The translations under genes were made by a program, and so were the position numbers. The notes beneath the pieces are model-generated. The model was not told the origin of the DNA. It worked only from the letters and a program-made list of their open reading frames with translations, and searched no databases. From Aliterella sp. RAGGC_92 (lineage in GTDB: Bacteria; Cyanobacteriota; Cyanobacteriia; Cyanobacteriales; Chroococcidiopsidaceae): DNA of 34,603 nucleotides. The stretch lies in the NCBI GenBank assembly GCA_030826005.1, contig JAPJOW010000009.1:1-34603 (forward strand), written 5' to 3'. This document shows, piece after piece, positions 14,849 through 22,312 of this stretch (within the stretch, counting starts at the first letter, position 1; each line of letters starts with the position of its first letter).

Positions 14849-15181
14849 ATGTTTGGTCAAACTGCACTGGGCAGTAGTAGACTTAGTGGAGCCGAAAATC
14901 GGATGTTCCGCTACGAAGTTGAGGGAATGCGTCAAACTTATGAAGCAGACCAACTCAGCTATCCGATTCGTAGTAGTGGCAGCTTTTATATTAGCGTGCC
15001 ATACAACCGCATGAATGAAGAAATGCAGCGCATTAATCGCATGGGCGGCAGAATCGTGAGCATTGAACCATTGACCCTAGAGCATAGCAATAGTCAAGCA
15101 AAAACTCAAGCCGCTACAGCTAACCAAAACTTAGAAGCTGAAGGTAAGGGAAAAGCTACAGGCGCTCAAGAAGTAGAATAA
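14849..15181 (+). CDS. cpcD: Rod-capping linker CpcD, variant with C-terminal extension
   Basis: A 110-residue CpcD-domain protein. Residues ~17-75 are the CpcD fold (MFRYEVEG, VPYNRMNEEMQRI, GGRIVSIEP). Residues ~78-110 are an extra hydrophilic tail rich in Ala, Gln, Glu and Lys that canonical CpcD (~80 residues) lacks. It should bind the distal end of rods and stop growth. The tail, and the presence of a second, more canonical copy right after it, suggest the two have diverged. AGGAG precedes the ATG. Either copy could be the main cap. Confidence 0.9.
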   Translation: MFGQTALGSSRLSGAENRMFRYEVEGMRQTYEADQLSYPIRSSGSFYISVPYNRMNEEMQRINRMGGRIVSIEPLTLEHSNSQAKTQAATANQNLEAEGKGKATGAQEVE

Positions 15182-15198
15182 CTATAGGAGCTTAAATA

Positions 15199-15447
15199 AT
15201 GTTCGGTCAAACAATTGTCGGGACTGGTGGCATTTCTTCCTCTGCTAGTCGAGTATTTCGTTATGAAGTCGTCGGCTTAAAGCAAAACGAAGAAACAGAC
15301 AAAAATAATCATGGCATTCGGCGTAGTGGTAGCGTTTTTGTTACCGTGCCGTACAACCGCATGAACGAGGAAATGCAACGCATTACTCGCTTGGGCGGCA
15401 AAATTATCAATATTGAATCTTTAACTAGCGAATCGGCTAAAAGCTAA
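15199..15447 (+). CDS. cpcD: Rod-capping linker CpcD, canonical length
   Basis: An 82-residue protein, the normal size for the small rod-terminating linker. MFGQTIVG, VFRYEVVGLKQ, SGSVFVTVPYNRMNEEMQRITRLGG and KIINIESLT follow the family closely. It starts 17 bp after the first cpcD, with AGGAG upstream, and ends next to the cpcE start. It is a tandem duplicate of the preceding gene; the shared block VPYNRMNEEMQRI is identical in both. Confidence 0.93.
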   Translation: MFGQTIVGTGGISSSASRVFRYEVVGLKQNEETDKNNHGIRRSGSVFVTVPYNRMNEEMQRITRLGGKIINIESLTSESAKS

Positions 15448-15454
15448 AGTGTTG

Positions 15455-16258
15455 ATGGTGGAGTCTAGTCCTGAAGCCGTAACGCCGTTGACCGAGGAAA
15501 GTGCGATCGCATCTTTGCAGCAAGAAGACTTGAGTTTGCGCTACTATGCCGCTTGGTGGTTGGGAAAATTTCGCATCCGCACCAAAGCCGCCGTAGATGC
15601 TTTAATTGTTGCCTTAGCTGACGAAGATCACCGCACGGAACTTGGAGACTACCCCTTGCGTCGCAATGCGGCTAGAGCCTTGGGAAAGTTGGGCGATAAA
15701 AGTGCTGTTTTGAGTTTGATTCAAGCATTGGAGTGTTCCGACTTCTACGTGCGCGAAGCCGCCGCTCAATCGTTAGAAATGCTCGGCGCAACCGAAGCTA
15801 TTCCGGCTTTAAAGTTACTTCTAAATAATGGAGTAGAAGCAACAAAGCAAGTTACAGGCAGACCCCACGCCCTAGAGCCTTGCGAAGCCGTAATTGAAGC
15901 ATTGGGAAGTTTGGGCGCAACCGAAGCCGTGCCGCTAATTGAACCTTTTTTAGATCAGCCTGTCGTAAAAATCCAGTACGCCGCCCTGCGTGCTTTGTAC
16001 CAATTAACTCGAAATGATGCTTATGGGCAGCGTTTAATTGAAGCATTAAATGGCAGCGATGTCAAGTTGCGCCGCGTGGCTTTAACAGATTTGGGTGCAA
16101 TTGGTTACTTACCCGCCGCCGATGCGATCGCTCGTTGCGGAGTTGAAAGTAGCTTTAAGCTCATTGCCCTCAAAGGATTGCTAGAACATCTTGCCCCGCA
16201 AACTAATTTATCTGAGCCTGCTATACAGATAATGAAACTGATGGATTCTTTACTATAA
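15455..16258 (+). CDS. cpcE: Phycocyanobilin lyase subunit CpcE
   Basis: A 267-residue HEAT-repeat (PBS lyase) protein. Repeats such as LRYYAAWWLGKFRI, LRRNAARALGKLGD and VREAAAQSLEMLG are visible from residue ~25 to 240. With CpcF it forms the heterodimer that attaches phycocyanobilin to Cys84 of CpcA. The ATG at 15455 is chosen; in-frame GTG (15449) and TTG (15452) lie just before it, and no clear ribosome-binding site is seen, so translation may be coupled to the cpcD stop at 15447. Confidence 0.93.
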   Translation: MVESSPEAVTPLTEESAIASLQQEDLSLRYYAAWWLGKFRIRTKAAVDALIVALADEDHRTELGDYPLRRNAARALGKLGDKSAVLSLIQALECSDFYVREAAAQSLEMLGATEAIPALKLLLNNGVEATKQVTGRPHALEPCEAVIEALGSLGATEAVPLIEPFLDQPVVKIQYAALRALYQLTRNDAYGQRLIEALNGSDVKLRRVALTDLGAIGYLPAADAIARCGVESSFKLIALKGLLEHLAPQTNLSEPAIQIMKLMDSLL

Positions 16259-16272
16259 AACGCTAATTTTTA

Positions 16273-16890
16273 ATGGTAGTTTCTCAATTAATCCAAGCCG
16301 TCGAACAAGCTTCCGAACCTGCCGTCTTAGTGGCAGCCGTGCAAGCTCTAGTTGCAGCCAAAGATAAAGAGGCGATTCCTACCTTAATTGCTGTATTAGG
16401 TTATAACAACCCCACCGCCGCGATCGCTGCGGTAGGTGGACTAATTGAATTAGGCGCGGATTCCGTGCAACCATTAATGGAACAATTAGATGAGTACAAC
16501 TATGGCGCGAGAGCTTACTCAATTCGGGCATTAGCCGCCATTGGCGATCCTCGCGCTTTAGAACTATTCATTGAATCCGCCGCTACAGATTTTGCCCCTA
16601 GCGTCCGGCGGGGGGCAGCTAGGGGACTTGGAACTTTAAATTGGAGTTTAATTAGCCCCGATCGGGTTTCCTCGGCTCAACAAAGAGCAATGCAGACCCT
16701 AATCGCCCTCTCTAGCGATGCGGATTGGGCAATTCGGTACGCGGCGGTAGTGGGATTGCAAGCATTAGCAAAAATCCCCGAATTAACAGCCCAAATTAAC
16801 AGTCATTTCGACGGGCAAATGCAAACAGACTCCGATACCGGAGTGCGATCGCGAATAAATTGGGCGCAACAAGTTTTATCACAGGTATAA
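16273..16890 (+). CDS. cpcF: Phycocyanobilin lyase subunit CpcF
   Basis: A 205-residue HEAT-repeat protein, partner of CpcE in chromophorylating CpcA Cys84. Repeats include PTLIAVLGYNNPTAAIAAVG and ARAYSIRALAAIGDPRAL. There is no cysteine at all, so the NHCQGN motif of the isomerising PecF is missing; this supports plain phycocyanobilin ligation rather than phycoviolobilin formation. It starts 14 bp after cpcE and ends 15 bp before cpcG1. Confidence 0.93.
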   Translation: MVVSQLIQAVEQASEPAVLVAAVQALVAAKDKEAIPTLIAVLGYNNPTAAIAAVGGLIELGADSVQPLMEQLDEYNYGARAYSIRALAAIGDPRALELFIESAATDFAPSVRRGAARGLGTLNWSLISPDRVSSAQQRAMQTLIALSSDADWAIRYAAVVGLQALAKIPELTAQINSHFDGQMQTDSDTGVRSRINWAQQVLSQV

Positions 16891-16905
16891 AAATAGGTGA
16901 GTAGT

Positions 16906-17748
16906 ATGTCAATACCATTACTTGAAGTTACACCAAAAACGCAAAATCAGCGCGTTGAAGGCTATGAAGTCCCCGACGAAGATAAACCAAGAATTTATCG
17001 CGCCGCCGATGCAACTTCTGATACAGATATTAACGATCTAATTTGGGCAGGCTATCGGCAAATATTCAGCGAACACTTAATTTTAGAAAGTTACCGCCAA
17101 CTGTACTTAGAATCGCAATTACGCAACCGGGCGATTACGGTGCGCGATTTTATCCGGGGGTTGGGTAAGTCAGAAGTATACCGCGAATTAGTCGGCGAAA
17201 CAAATTCTAACTATCGCTTAGTCGATATTACCTTTAAAAGATTTTTAGGACGCGCTACCTACAACAAAAACGAACAAATTGCTTGGTCAATTGTGATCGC
17301 TACTCGCGGCTTACCTGGCTTTATTGACGTATTAGTTGATAGTGAAGAATACCGCGAAAACTTCGGTAACGATATCATTCCTTACCAGCGCCGCCGTTAT
17401 AAAGATCGCCCCTTTAACCTAGTTAATCCCCGTTACGGCGATGATTTTCGCGATCGCCAATCCGTGCGTGCGATCGGCGGACGTTCCTTCTACCAAACTC
17501 GCCAAACGGGAGAAGTTACAAAAGAAGTAGTTCGCAGAGCTATTCCTGTTAACTTTATGACTATGGCTGGAGGACTGTTATTGACTGAAAACAACTACCA
17601 GCGCACCATTGCCTCGGTTAGTTCTCAAATCAGCACTATGGAACTTCTCGATATGACCCAAGGGCAAAATTCCCTAGAACGCACCGTTAAGCCCAAAGAA
17701 GCCGCTTTACCTTACCGCTACATCCCTGCCGCTAACCCTAAAGTGTAG
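16906..17748 (+). CDS. cpcG: Rod-core linker CpcG (copy 1)
   Basis: A 280-residue linker, the longest of three in tandem. The start is the ATG giving MSIPLLEVTPKTQNQRV, with AGGTGA five bases upstream; an in-frame GTG nine bases earlier is probably not used. The PBS-linker domain covers ~20-180, including TVRDFIRGLGKSE and FKRFLGRATYNKNE, and the hallmark YQRRRYKDRPFNLVNPRYG. The C-terminal ~90 residues differ from the other two copies and should contact the allophycocyanin core. There is no C-terminal membrane helix, so it is not the CpcL type. Confidence 0.95.
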   Translation: MSIPLLEVTPKTQNQRVEGYEVPDEDKPRIYRAADATSDTDINDLIWAGYRQIFSEHLILESYRQLYLESQLRNRAITVRDFIRGLGKSEVYRELVGETNSNYRLVDITFKRFLGRATYNKNEQIAWSIVIATRGLPGFIDVLVDSEEYRENFGNDIIPYQRRRYKDRPFNLVNPRYGDDFRDRQSVRAIGGRSFYQTRQTGEVTKEVVRRAIPVNFMTMAGGLLLTENNYQRTIASVSSQISTMELLDMTQGQNSLERTVKPKEAALPYRYIPAANPKV

Positions 17749-17787
17749 GCAATTTTTCTCTATTAAAACTCACAAGTAGTTACTACC

Positions 17788-18528
17788 ATGTCAATTCCCT
17801 TACTTGACTACAAACCTTCTTCCCAAAATCAGCGCGTAGCTGGATACGAAGTATCCAACGAAGATACGCCCTGGATTTACCGGATTGAAGACTGTTCCAA
17901 TCCCAACGATGTTTTAGACCTGATCAACGCTGCTTACCGTCAAGTTCTCAGCGAACATCAAATTTTGCAATTCAACCGCCAAGTTCAACTAGAATCGCAA
18001 CTAAAAAACCGCTCTATCAGCGTCCGCGATTTTATCCGAGGACTTGCAAAGTCTGAAGCCTTCCGCAACTTAGTAGTAGAAACTAATTCTAACTATCGTC
18101 TAGTTGAATTATGCCTCAAACGCCTACTAGGTAGAGCGCCTTACAACCAAGAAGAAGAAATTGCTTGGTCGATTAAAGTGGCAACTCTAGGTTGGGGTAG
18201 CTTTGTAGATGCTTTAATTGATAGCGAAGAATATCGTAGTAGCTTTGGCGACAATACCGTTCCCTATCAACGCCGTCGCTACAAAGACCGCCCTACCAAT
18301 TTAGTTACCCCGCGTTATGGCAACTACTGGCGCGACAAACTAGAAACCGAGCGTTACAAGTGGGGCGATATCAACAACTTTATGGATATGGCAAAAAATC
18401 TCAGCATCCGCATTGTTGTTCCTCAACCCGTCCAAACTGCTAACATTCAAATTCCTGACATGACGCGGGATAATAAAGAAGCCGCCGCTTCAATTAATCC
18501 CTCGGCGAGCTTTCCTGTCCGGTTATAA
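17788..18528 (+). CDS. cpcG: Rod-core linker CpcG (copy 2)
   Basis: A 246-residue paralogue, 39 bp after copy 1. It keeps MSIPLLDYKPSSQNQRV, SVRDFIRGLAKSE, LKRLLGRAPYNQEEE and YQRRRYKDRPTNLVTPRYG. The C-terminal segment after ~195 is short and distinct (FMDMAKNLSIRI and a Val/Pro-rich stretch). It lacks a membrane anchor. Different C-termini among the copies probably direct rods to different sites on the core, as proposed for multi-cpcG cyanobacteria. Confidence 0.95.
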   Translation: MSIPLLDYKPSSQNQRVAGYEVSNEDTPWIYRIEDCSNPNDVLDLINAAYRQVLSEHQILQFNRQVQLESQLKNRSISVRDFIRGLAKSEAFRNLVVETNSNYRLVELCLKRLLGRAPYNQEEEIAWSIKVATLGWGSFVDALIDSEEYRSSFGDNTVPYQRRRYKDRPTNLVTPRYGNYWRDKLETERYKWGDINNFMDMAKNLSIRIVVPQPVQTANIQIPDMTRDNKEAAASINPSASFPVRL

Positions 18529-18575
18529 AAATCGCGACTACATTACATTCACCTTATTTAATGGAGATAAGCAGT

Positions 18576-19337
18576 ATGGAACTGCCGTTGCTTGAATACA
18601 AGCCCACAACTCAAAATCATCGCGTCTCTAGCTTCGGCAAAGCAGACCAAAACGAAGACACGCCTTACATTTATCGCATTGAAGATGCGGACTCTTTAAC
18701 TGCAATTCAAGAAATAATTTGGGCAAGTTACCGTCAAGTTTTTAGCGAACACGAAACCCTCCGCGCTAACCGTCAAGTTCAACTAGAATCCCAAGTAAAA
18801 AATCGTAGCATCACCGTACGCGACTTTATTCGGGGACTTGCAAAATCTGCTCGGTTTTACGATGTAGTGGTTGCGGTTAACAATAACTATCGTTTAGTTG
18901 ATGTTTGTCTCAAGCGCTTTTTAGGTCGCGCGGCTTACAACAAAGCGGAAGAAATTGCTTGGTCAATTAAAATTGGGACTTTGGGTTTTTACGGCTTTGT
19001 AGATGCTTTACTTGATTCTCAAGAATATACTGACGCTTTCGGCGACAACATCGTACCTTACCAGCGCAAGCGGATGGAAGGAAGACCTTTTAATCTCGTA
19101 ACTCCTCGCTACGGCGAAGACTTCCGCGAACAAGCAGGTACAGTCAAGACCGATTGGCGCTTTACCTTGGACGCATACTACAGCCGCAAGAGCAAAGAGC
19201 GCCGTCTTCCCGAAGGAGATCCCGGCAAATACCGCGAAATGGCAGCCGCCGTTAATCAAAATAACAACTACGCTCAAAAAGTTTCGGCTTTTGACTTGGA
19301 TTACTTAAGCTTAGTTCCAGTACGTGGCAAGCGTTAG
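18576..19337 (+). CDS. cpcG: Rod-core linker CpcG (copy 3)
   Basis: A 253-residue paralogue and the last gene of the operon. The ATG at 18576 (MELPLLEYKPTTQNHRV) is chosen over an in-frame ATG 15 bases earlier because it matches relatives and has GGAGA at a normal distance. The domain includes a small insertion near the N-terminus (SSFGKADQ) and TVRDFIRGLAKSA. The tail has a basic YYSRKSKERRLPEGDPGKYRE motif and ends VPVRGKR. No membrane helix. Together with the other two copies it would support several rods per core. Confidence 0.95.
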   Translation: MELPLLEYKPTTQNHRVSSFGKADQNEDTPYIYRIEDADSLTAIQEIIWASYRQVFSEHETLRANRQVQLESQVKNRSITVRDFIRGLAKSARFYDVVVAVNNNYRLVDVCLKRFLGRAAYNKAEEIAWSIKIGTLGFYGFVDALLDSQEYTDAFGDNIVPYQRKRMEGRPFNLVTPRYGEDFREQAGTVKTDWRFTLDAYYSRKSKERRLPEGDPGKYREMAAAVNQNNNYAQKVSAFDLDYLSLVPVRGKR

Positions 19338-19368
19338 GAATTTAGGTTAATTTAATCAGCGCGTCTTC

Positions 19369-19451
19369 ACTGGGTTTAGTTTCTGTTTTAATTTGGTAAG
19401 CAACCAAGATATTTGGTTTATTGTCAAGTTTGAGCAAAGACTAAACCCAGT
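19369..19451 (+). repeat. 12-bp inverted repeat downstream of the cpc operon
   Basis: ACTGGGTTTAGT (19369-19380) and ACTAAACCCAGT (19440-19451) are perfect inverse copies 59 bp apart, starting 32 bp after the cpcG copy 3 stop. It could fold into a large 3'-end structure of the cpc mRNA. No U-run follows, and no transposase or target duplication is seen. Confidence 0.5.
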
Positions 19452-19467
19452 TGTATCTTAAGCCAAT

Positions 19468-19494
19468 AAAAAAGCCGCTCTTGTGGAAGCGACT
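19468..19494 (-). terminator. Rho-independent terminator of the desaturase gene
   Basis: On the minus strand AGTCGCT, an 8-nt loop and AGCGGCT form a 7-bp stem (one wobble pair) followed by six T. It lies ~88 bp past the desaturase stop and faces away from the cpc operon. Confidence 0.82.
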
Positions 19495-19581
19495 TCTACT
19501 GATATTATTTGTTGGGTATAAACTTTAAAAAAGCGACAAATTTTGATTTTTAAGTTTATTCCCTAGTCAAATTATGACTTT

Positions 19582-20406
19582 CTACTCTTTTACTGGTACT
19601 GCTGCCAGTTTAACGTTTGTTGCTAAACCTAATGTTTGCAGCAAGCGAATAGTTAGCCAAGTTAAATCAAATTCCCACCACTGCAAACCATGACGCGCCG
19701 AGTATTGAAAAGCATGGTGATTATTGTGCCAACCTTCACCGAAAACAAGTAGAGCTACCCACCAACAGTTGGTAGAATTATCTCCAGATTCGTGGCTGCG
19801 ATAACCAAACTTGTGAGTTGCGCTATTTACAAGCCAAGTGCAGTGATAAACCACTACAACGCGGACAAAAATTCCCCAAACCACGAAAGACCAGCCACCT
19901 AGAAGTAAAAGCAATACTCCCAAAGCAACTTGAATGCCGATCATGTTTTTTTGGTAAAACTGATAAACAGGATCGTCAGAAATATCTTTGATATAACGGG
20001 AAATTTCATCTTGGGCGGGTGCGTGATGAATCATCCAACCCAAATGACTCCACCAAAAGCCTTTGTTGGAATCGTGTGGATCTAAATCTTGATCGGAATG
20101 CAAGTGGTGTATGCGGTGCATTCCAATCCATTCAAAGGGCCCTCCCTGGCAGGCAAGAGTTCCGCACAAAGCTAAAACATACTCTAGCCACTTGGGAGTT
20201 TGAAAGCTGCGGTGAGTAACTAAGCGATGAAATCCTAGAGTTATACCCAGTCCCCCAGTTACCCAGTAGAGAAAGAAGGCAACACCTACCGCTCTCCAAT
20301 TAGTGTTACCAGGAATTAGAGCAAATAACGCTCCAATATGTAAAATCGCGAAGAAAGTGATATTTACCCAGTTAAGCGTGGGTTTGGTTGAGGTGGCAAT
20401 CGTCAT
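19582..20406 (-). CDS. desC: Acyl-lipid delta-9-type fatty acid desaturase
   Basis: A 274-residue membrane enzyme with the three histidine boxes of the acyl-CoA/acyl-lipid desaturase family: HRLVTH (60-65), HRIHH (97-101) and HNNHH (227-231), plus the GFH context. Hydrophobic pairs at ~15-58 and ~158-190 anchor it in the thylakoid or inner membrane. It introduces the first double bond into membrane-lipid acyl chains using ferredoxin and O2, and is often cold-induced. The delta-9 assignment follows from these boxes and the short length; DesC1 versus DesC2 (sn-1 or sn-2) cannot be decided. AAGG precedes the ATG. It is divergent from the PLP enzyme across 80 bp. Confidence 0.9.
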   Translation of the reverse strand: MTIATSTKPTLNWVNITFFAILHIGALFALIPGNTNWRAVGVAFFLYWVTGGLGITLGFHRLVTHRSFQTPKWLEYVLALCGTLACQGGPFEWIGMHRIHHLHSDQDLDPHDSNKGFWWSHLGWMIHHAPAQDEISRYIKDISDDPVYQFYQKNMIGIQVALGVLLLLLGGWSFVVWGIFVRVVVVYHCTWLVNSATHKFGYRSHESGDNSTNCWWVALLVFGEGWHNNHHAFQYSARHGLQWWEFDLTWLTIRLLQTLGLATNVKLAAVPVKE

Positions 20407-20486
20407 GCAGTACCCTTAATACGAATGGTCTTACCGATCTTGCGTGAATAATCTATGATTCACTAATCTCGATTGCGAAAAAAGTC

Positions 20487-21722
20487 ATGATTAACAGCTT
20501 TGAGGTGCTAAGTTCCGCAGAACAAGCACTATTTCCTATTTTTTCTAAAATTGACTCCAAGGTCAAGCAAAACCTGCAAAAAGTCTTAATTTCTTTCCGC
20601 ACCCACCAAGTAGGGGTGCATCATTTTGCCGGAGTCAGTGGCTACGGTCACGACGATTTGGGGAGAGAAACTTTAGACAAGGTATTTGCTCAAATTATGG
20701 GCGCAGAAGCCGCCGCCGTGCGAGTGCAGTTTGTTTCTGGCACTCATGCGATCGCCTGTGCTTTGTTTGGCGTTCTCCGTCCTGGGGATGAGATGTTAGC
20801 AGTGGCAGGTACTCCTTACGACACATTAGAGGAAGTAATTGGTATCAGAGGTAACGGTCAAGGTTCACTATTAGAGTTTGACATCAGTTACCGTCAATTG
20901 GATCTAACTAAGGAAGGAACGATCGATTGGGAAAATTTAGCCCAAGCGGTGGGCGATCGCACAAGGCTAGTATTAATTCAGCGATCGTGCGGCTACTCTT
21001 GGCGTCCGAGCTTATCTATTGCCGATATTGAAAAAATTGTTTCTCTTGTTAAAAAGCAAAACCCCAATACAGTTTGCTTTGTTGATAACTGCTACGGAGA
21101 ATTTATCGAAGACAAAGAACCCACCGCCGTAGGAGCAGATTTAATCGCCGGATCGCTAATTAAAAATCCTGGCGGTACAATTGTCACGGCGGGGGGCTAC
21201 GTTGCTGGTCGTGCAGACTTAGTAGAGGCTGCTGCTTGCCGCTTGACTGCCCCAGGAATTGGTAGCTATGGGGGGGCAACCTTTGACCAAAATCGGCTGT
21301 TATTTCAAGGGCTTTTTCTCGCGCCGCAAATGGTAGGAGAAGCAACTAAAGGCAATCACTTAACAGCCTATGTCTTTGACAAATTGGGTTATCCCGTTAA
21401 TCCTTTACCCATGACCCCCAGACGCGATGTGATTCAAGCAATTAAACTAGGTTCTCCCCAAAAAATCATTGCCTTTTGCAAGGCGATTCAACAGCATTCT
21501 CCTATCGGTTCGTACCTAGACCCCGTTCCGGGGGAAATGCCAGGCTATGAGAGCTTGTTAGTGATGGCTGGTGGCACATTTGTTGACGGTAGTACCTCCG
21601 AATTTTCCGCCGATGGTCCGTTAAGAGAACCTTATATAGTGTTTTGCCAAGGGGGAACTCATTGGACTCATGTAGCGATCGCTTTAGAAGCTGCTATTAC
21701 TGCTGTAGAAGCTGTGGGATGA
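20487..21722 (+). CDS. PLP-dependent methionine gamma-lyase family protein (aluminium-resistance type)
   Basis: A 411-residue fold-type I PLP enzyme. The cofactor lysine is probably K226 in AGSLIKNPGG, with the preceding Asp in CFVDNCYGEF. FAGVSGYGHDDLGRETLD, VSGTHAI and GGTFVDGSTSE are hallmarks of the family Met_gamma_lyase (PF06838), also called aluminium-resistance or YnbB proteins. It is distinct from classical Cys/Met metabolism enzymes. The substrate in cyanobacteria is not established. The ATG is the first in the frame, without a clear ribosome-binding site. Confidence 0.88.
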   Translation: MINSFEVLSSAEQALFPIFSKIDSKVKQNLQKVLISFRTHQVGVHHFAGVSGYGHDDLGRETLDKVFAQIMGAEAAAVRVQFVSGTHAIACALFGVLRPGDEMLAVAGTPYDTLEEVIGIRGNGQGSLLEFDISYRQLDLTKEGTIDWENLAQAVGDRTRLVLIQRSCGYSWRPSLSIADIEKIVSLVKKQNPNTVCFVDNCYGEFIEDKEPTAVGADLIAGSLIKNPGGTIVTAGGYVAGRADLVEAAACRLTAPGIGSYGGATFDQNRLLFQGLFLAPQMVGEATKGNHLTAYVFDKLGYPVNPLPMTPRRDVIQAIKLGSPQKIIAFCKAIQQHSPIGSYLDPVPGEMPGYESLLVMAGGTFVDGSTSEFSADGPLREPYIVFCQGGTHWTHVAIALEAAITAVEAVG

Positions 21723-21919
21723 GGCGACTGCTATTTTAGGCTTTCGCCTCAAAGAAATTATTTTAAATTTTTCTGGAATAGTCTACTTAGGAATTGAAGT
21801 AAGTGGCAGCTAGTTACCAAAAATCTTACTTAGTCAGTAACTTGTTTGGTAGATATGTACATATCAAATTAGCTTTTGTAGGCTCTTGTTTACCCCTAAA
21901 AAATCTAGAGAAAATTATC

Positions 21920-22210
21920 ATGGGTACAATAACTTTAAAAACGCTTACTTGCCATAGCACTGTAAATCCTGCTGGAGATAGGATAACTTTGCGTGTAAAT
22001 AGTGGCGATGTTACGACTTTGGACTTTGGTCGTCCGGTAACAAAAAATTTGCCATCCTATACTGCTAATGACACCGACCTTCTTCAGCTTAGTGTCAAAA
22101 ATAATGTAACTCGTGCTGATGTAATTATAGATACAAAAACTGCTGTGGTGAATCCCTCAGAGATTTCCTACTTTCGGGGTTCAGGTCACTACACCCTAGG
22201 CTATGAATAA
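21920..22210 (+). CDS. Small hypothetical protein, 96 aa
   Basis: I do not recognise this family. The ATG at 21920 (MGTITLKTLTC) is preferred; an in-frame GTG at 21803 would add 39 residues of less convincing sequence. The protein is soluble, beta-prone and Thr/Asn/Val-rich, has no signal peptide, and ends GSGHYTLGYE. Alternating hydrophobic and polar residues (ITLRVNSGDVTTLDF) suggest a small beta sandwich or barrel. It lies 197 bp after the PLP enzyme and 102 bp before the haemagglutinin-like gene, with two hairpins in that second gap. Confidence 0.6.
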   Translation: MGTITLKTLTCHSTVNPAGDRITLRVNSGDVTTLDFGRPVTKNLPSYTANDTDLLQLSVKNNVTRADVIIDTKTAVVNPSEISYFRGSGHYTLGYE

Positions 22211-22245
22211 AGTCAAATAAAATTGACTAAATAATAACTTATAAC

Positions 22246-22265
22246 GGGAGAGCGATCGCTCTCCC
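22246..22265. repeat. 20-bp perfect palindrome centred on HIP1
   Basis: GGGAGAGC-GATC-GCTCTCCC is symmetrical over all 20 bases, 47 bp before the haemagglutinin-like ATG. As RNA it gives an 8-bp G/C-rich stem with a GAUC loop. A second hairpin (AGTCAA/TTGACT, 22211-22228) starts right after the small gene's stop. Either may end the upstream transcript, though no U-run follows. Confidence 0.6.
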
Positions 22266-22312
22266 AAAACTGGTAGGGTGCTAATAATATTGTATTTTAT
22301 CTATTTGTTTAT

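Noticed and set aside
16906..19337. One cpcG being the membrane-anchored CpcL type
   Set aside because: None of the three C-termini has a hydrophobic helix long enough to span a membrane.
19369..19451. Miniature transposon bounded by the 12-bp inverted repeat
   Set aside because: No target-site duplication is visible and the length and interior do not resemble a known element.
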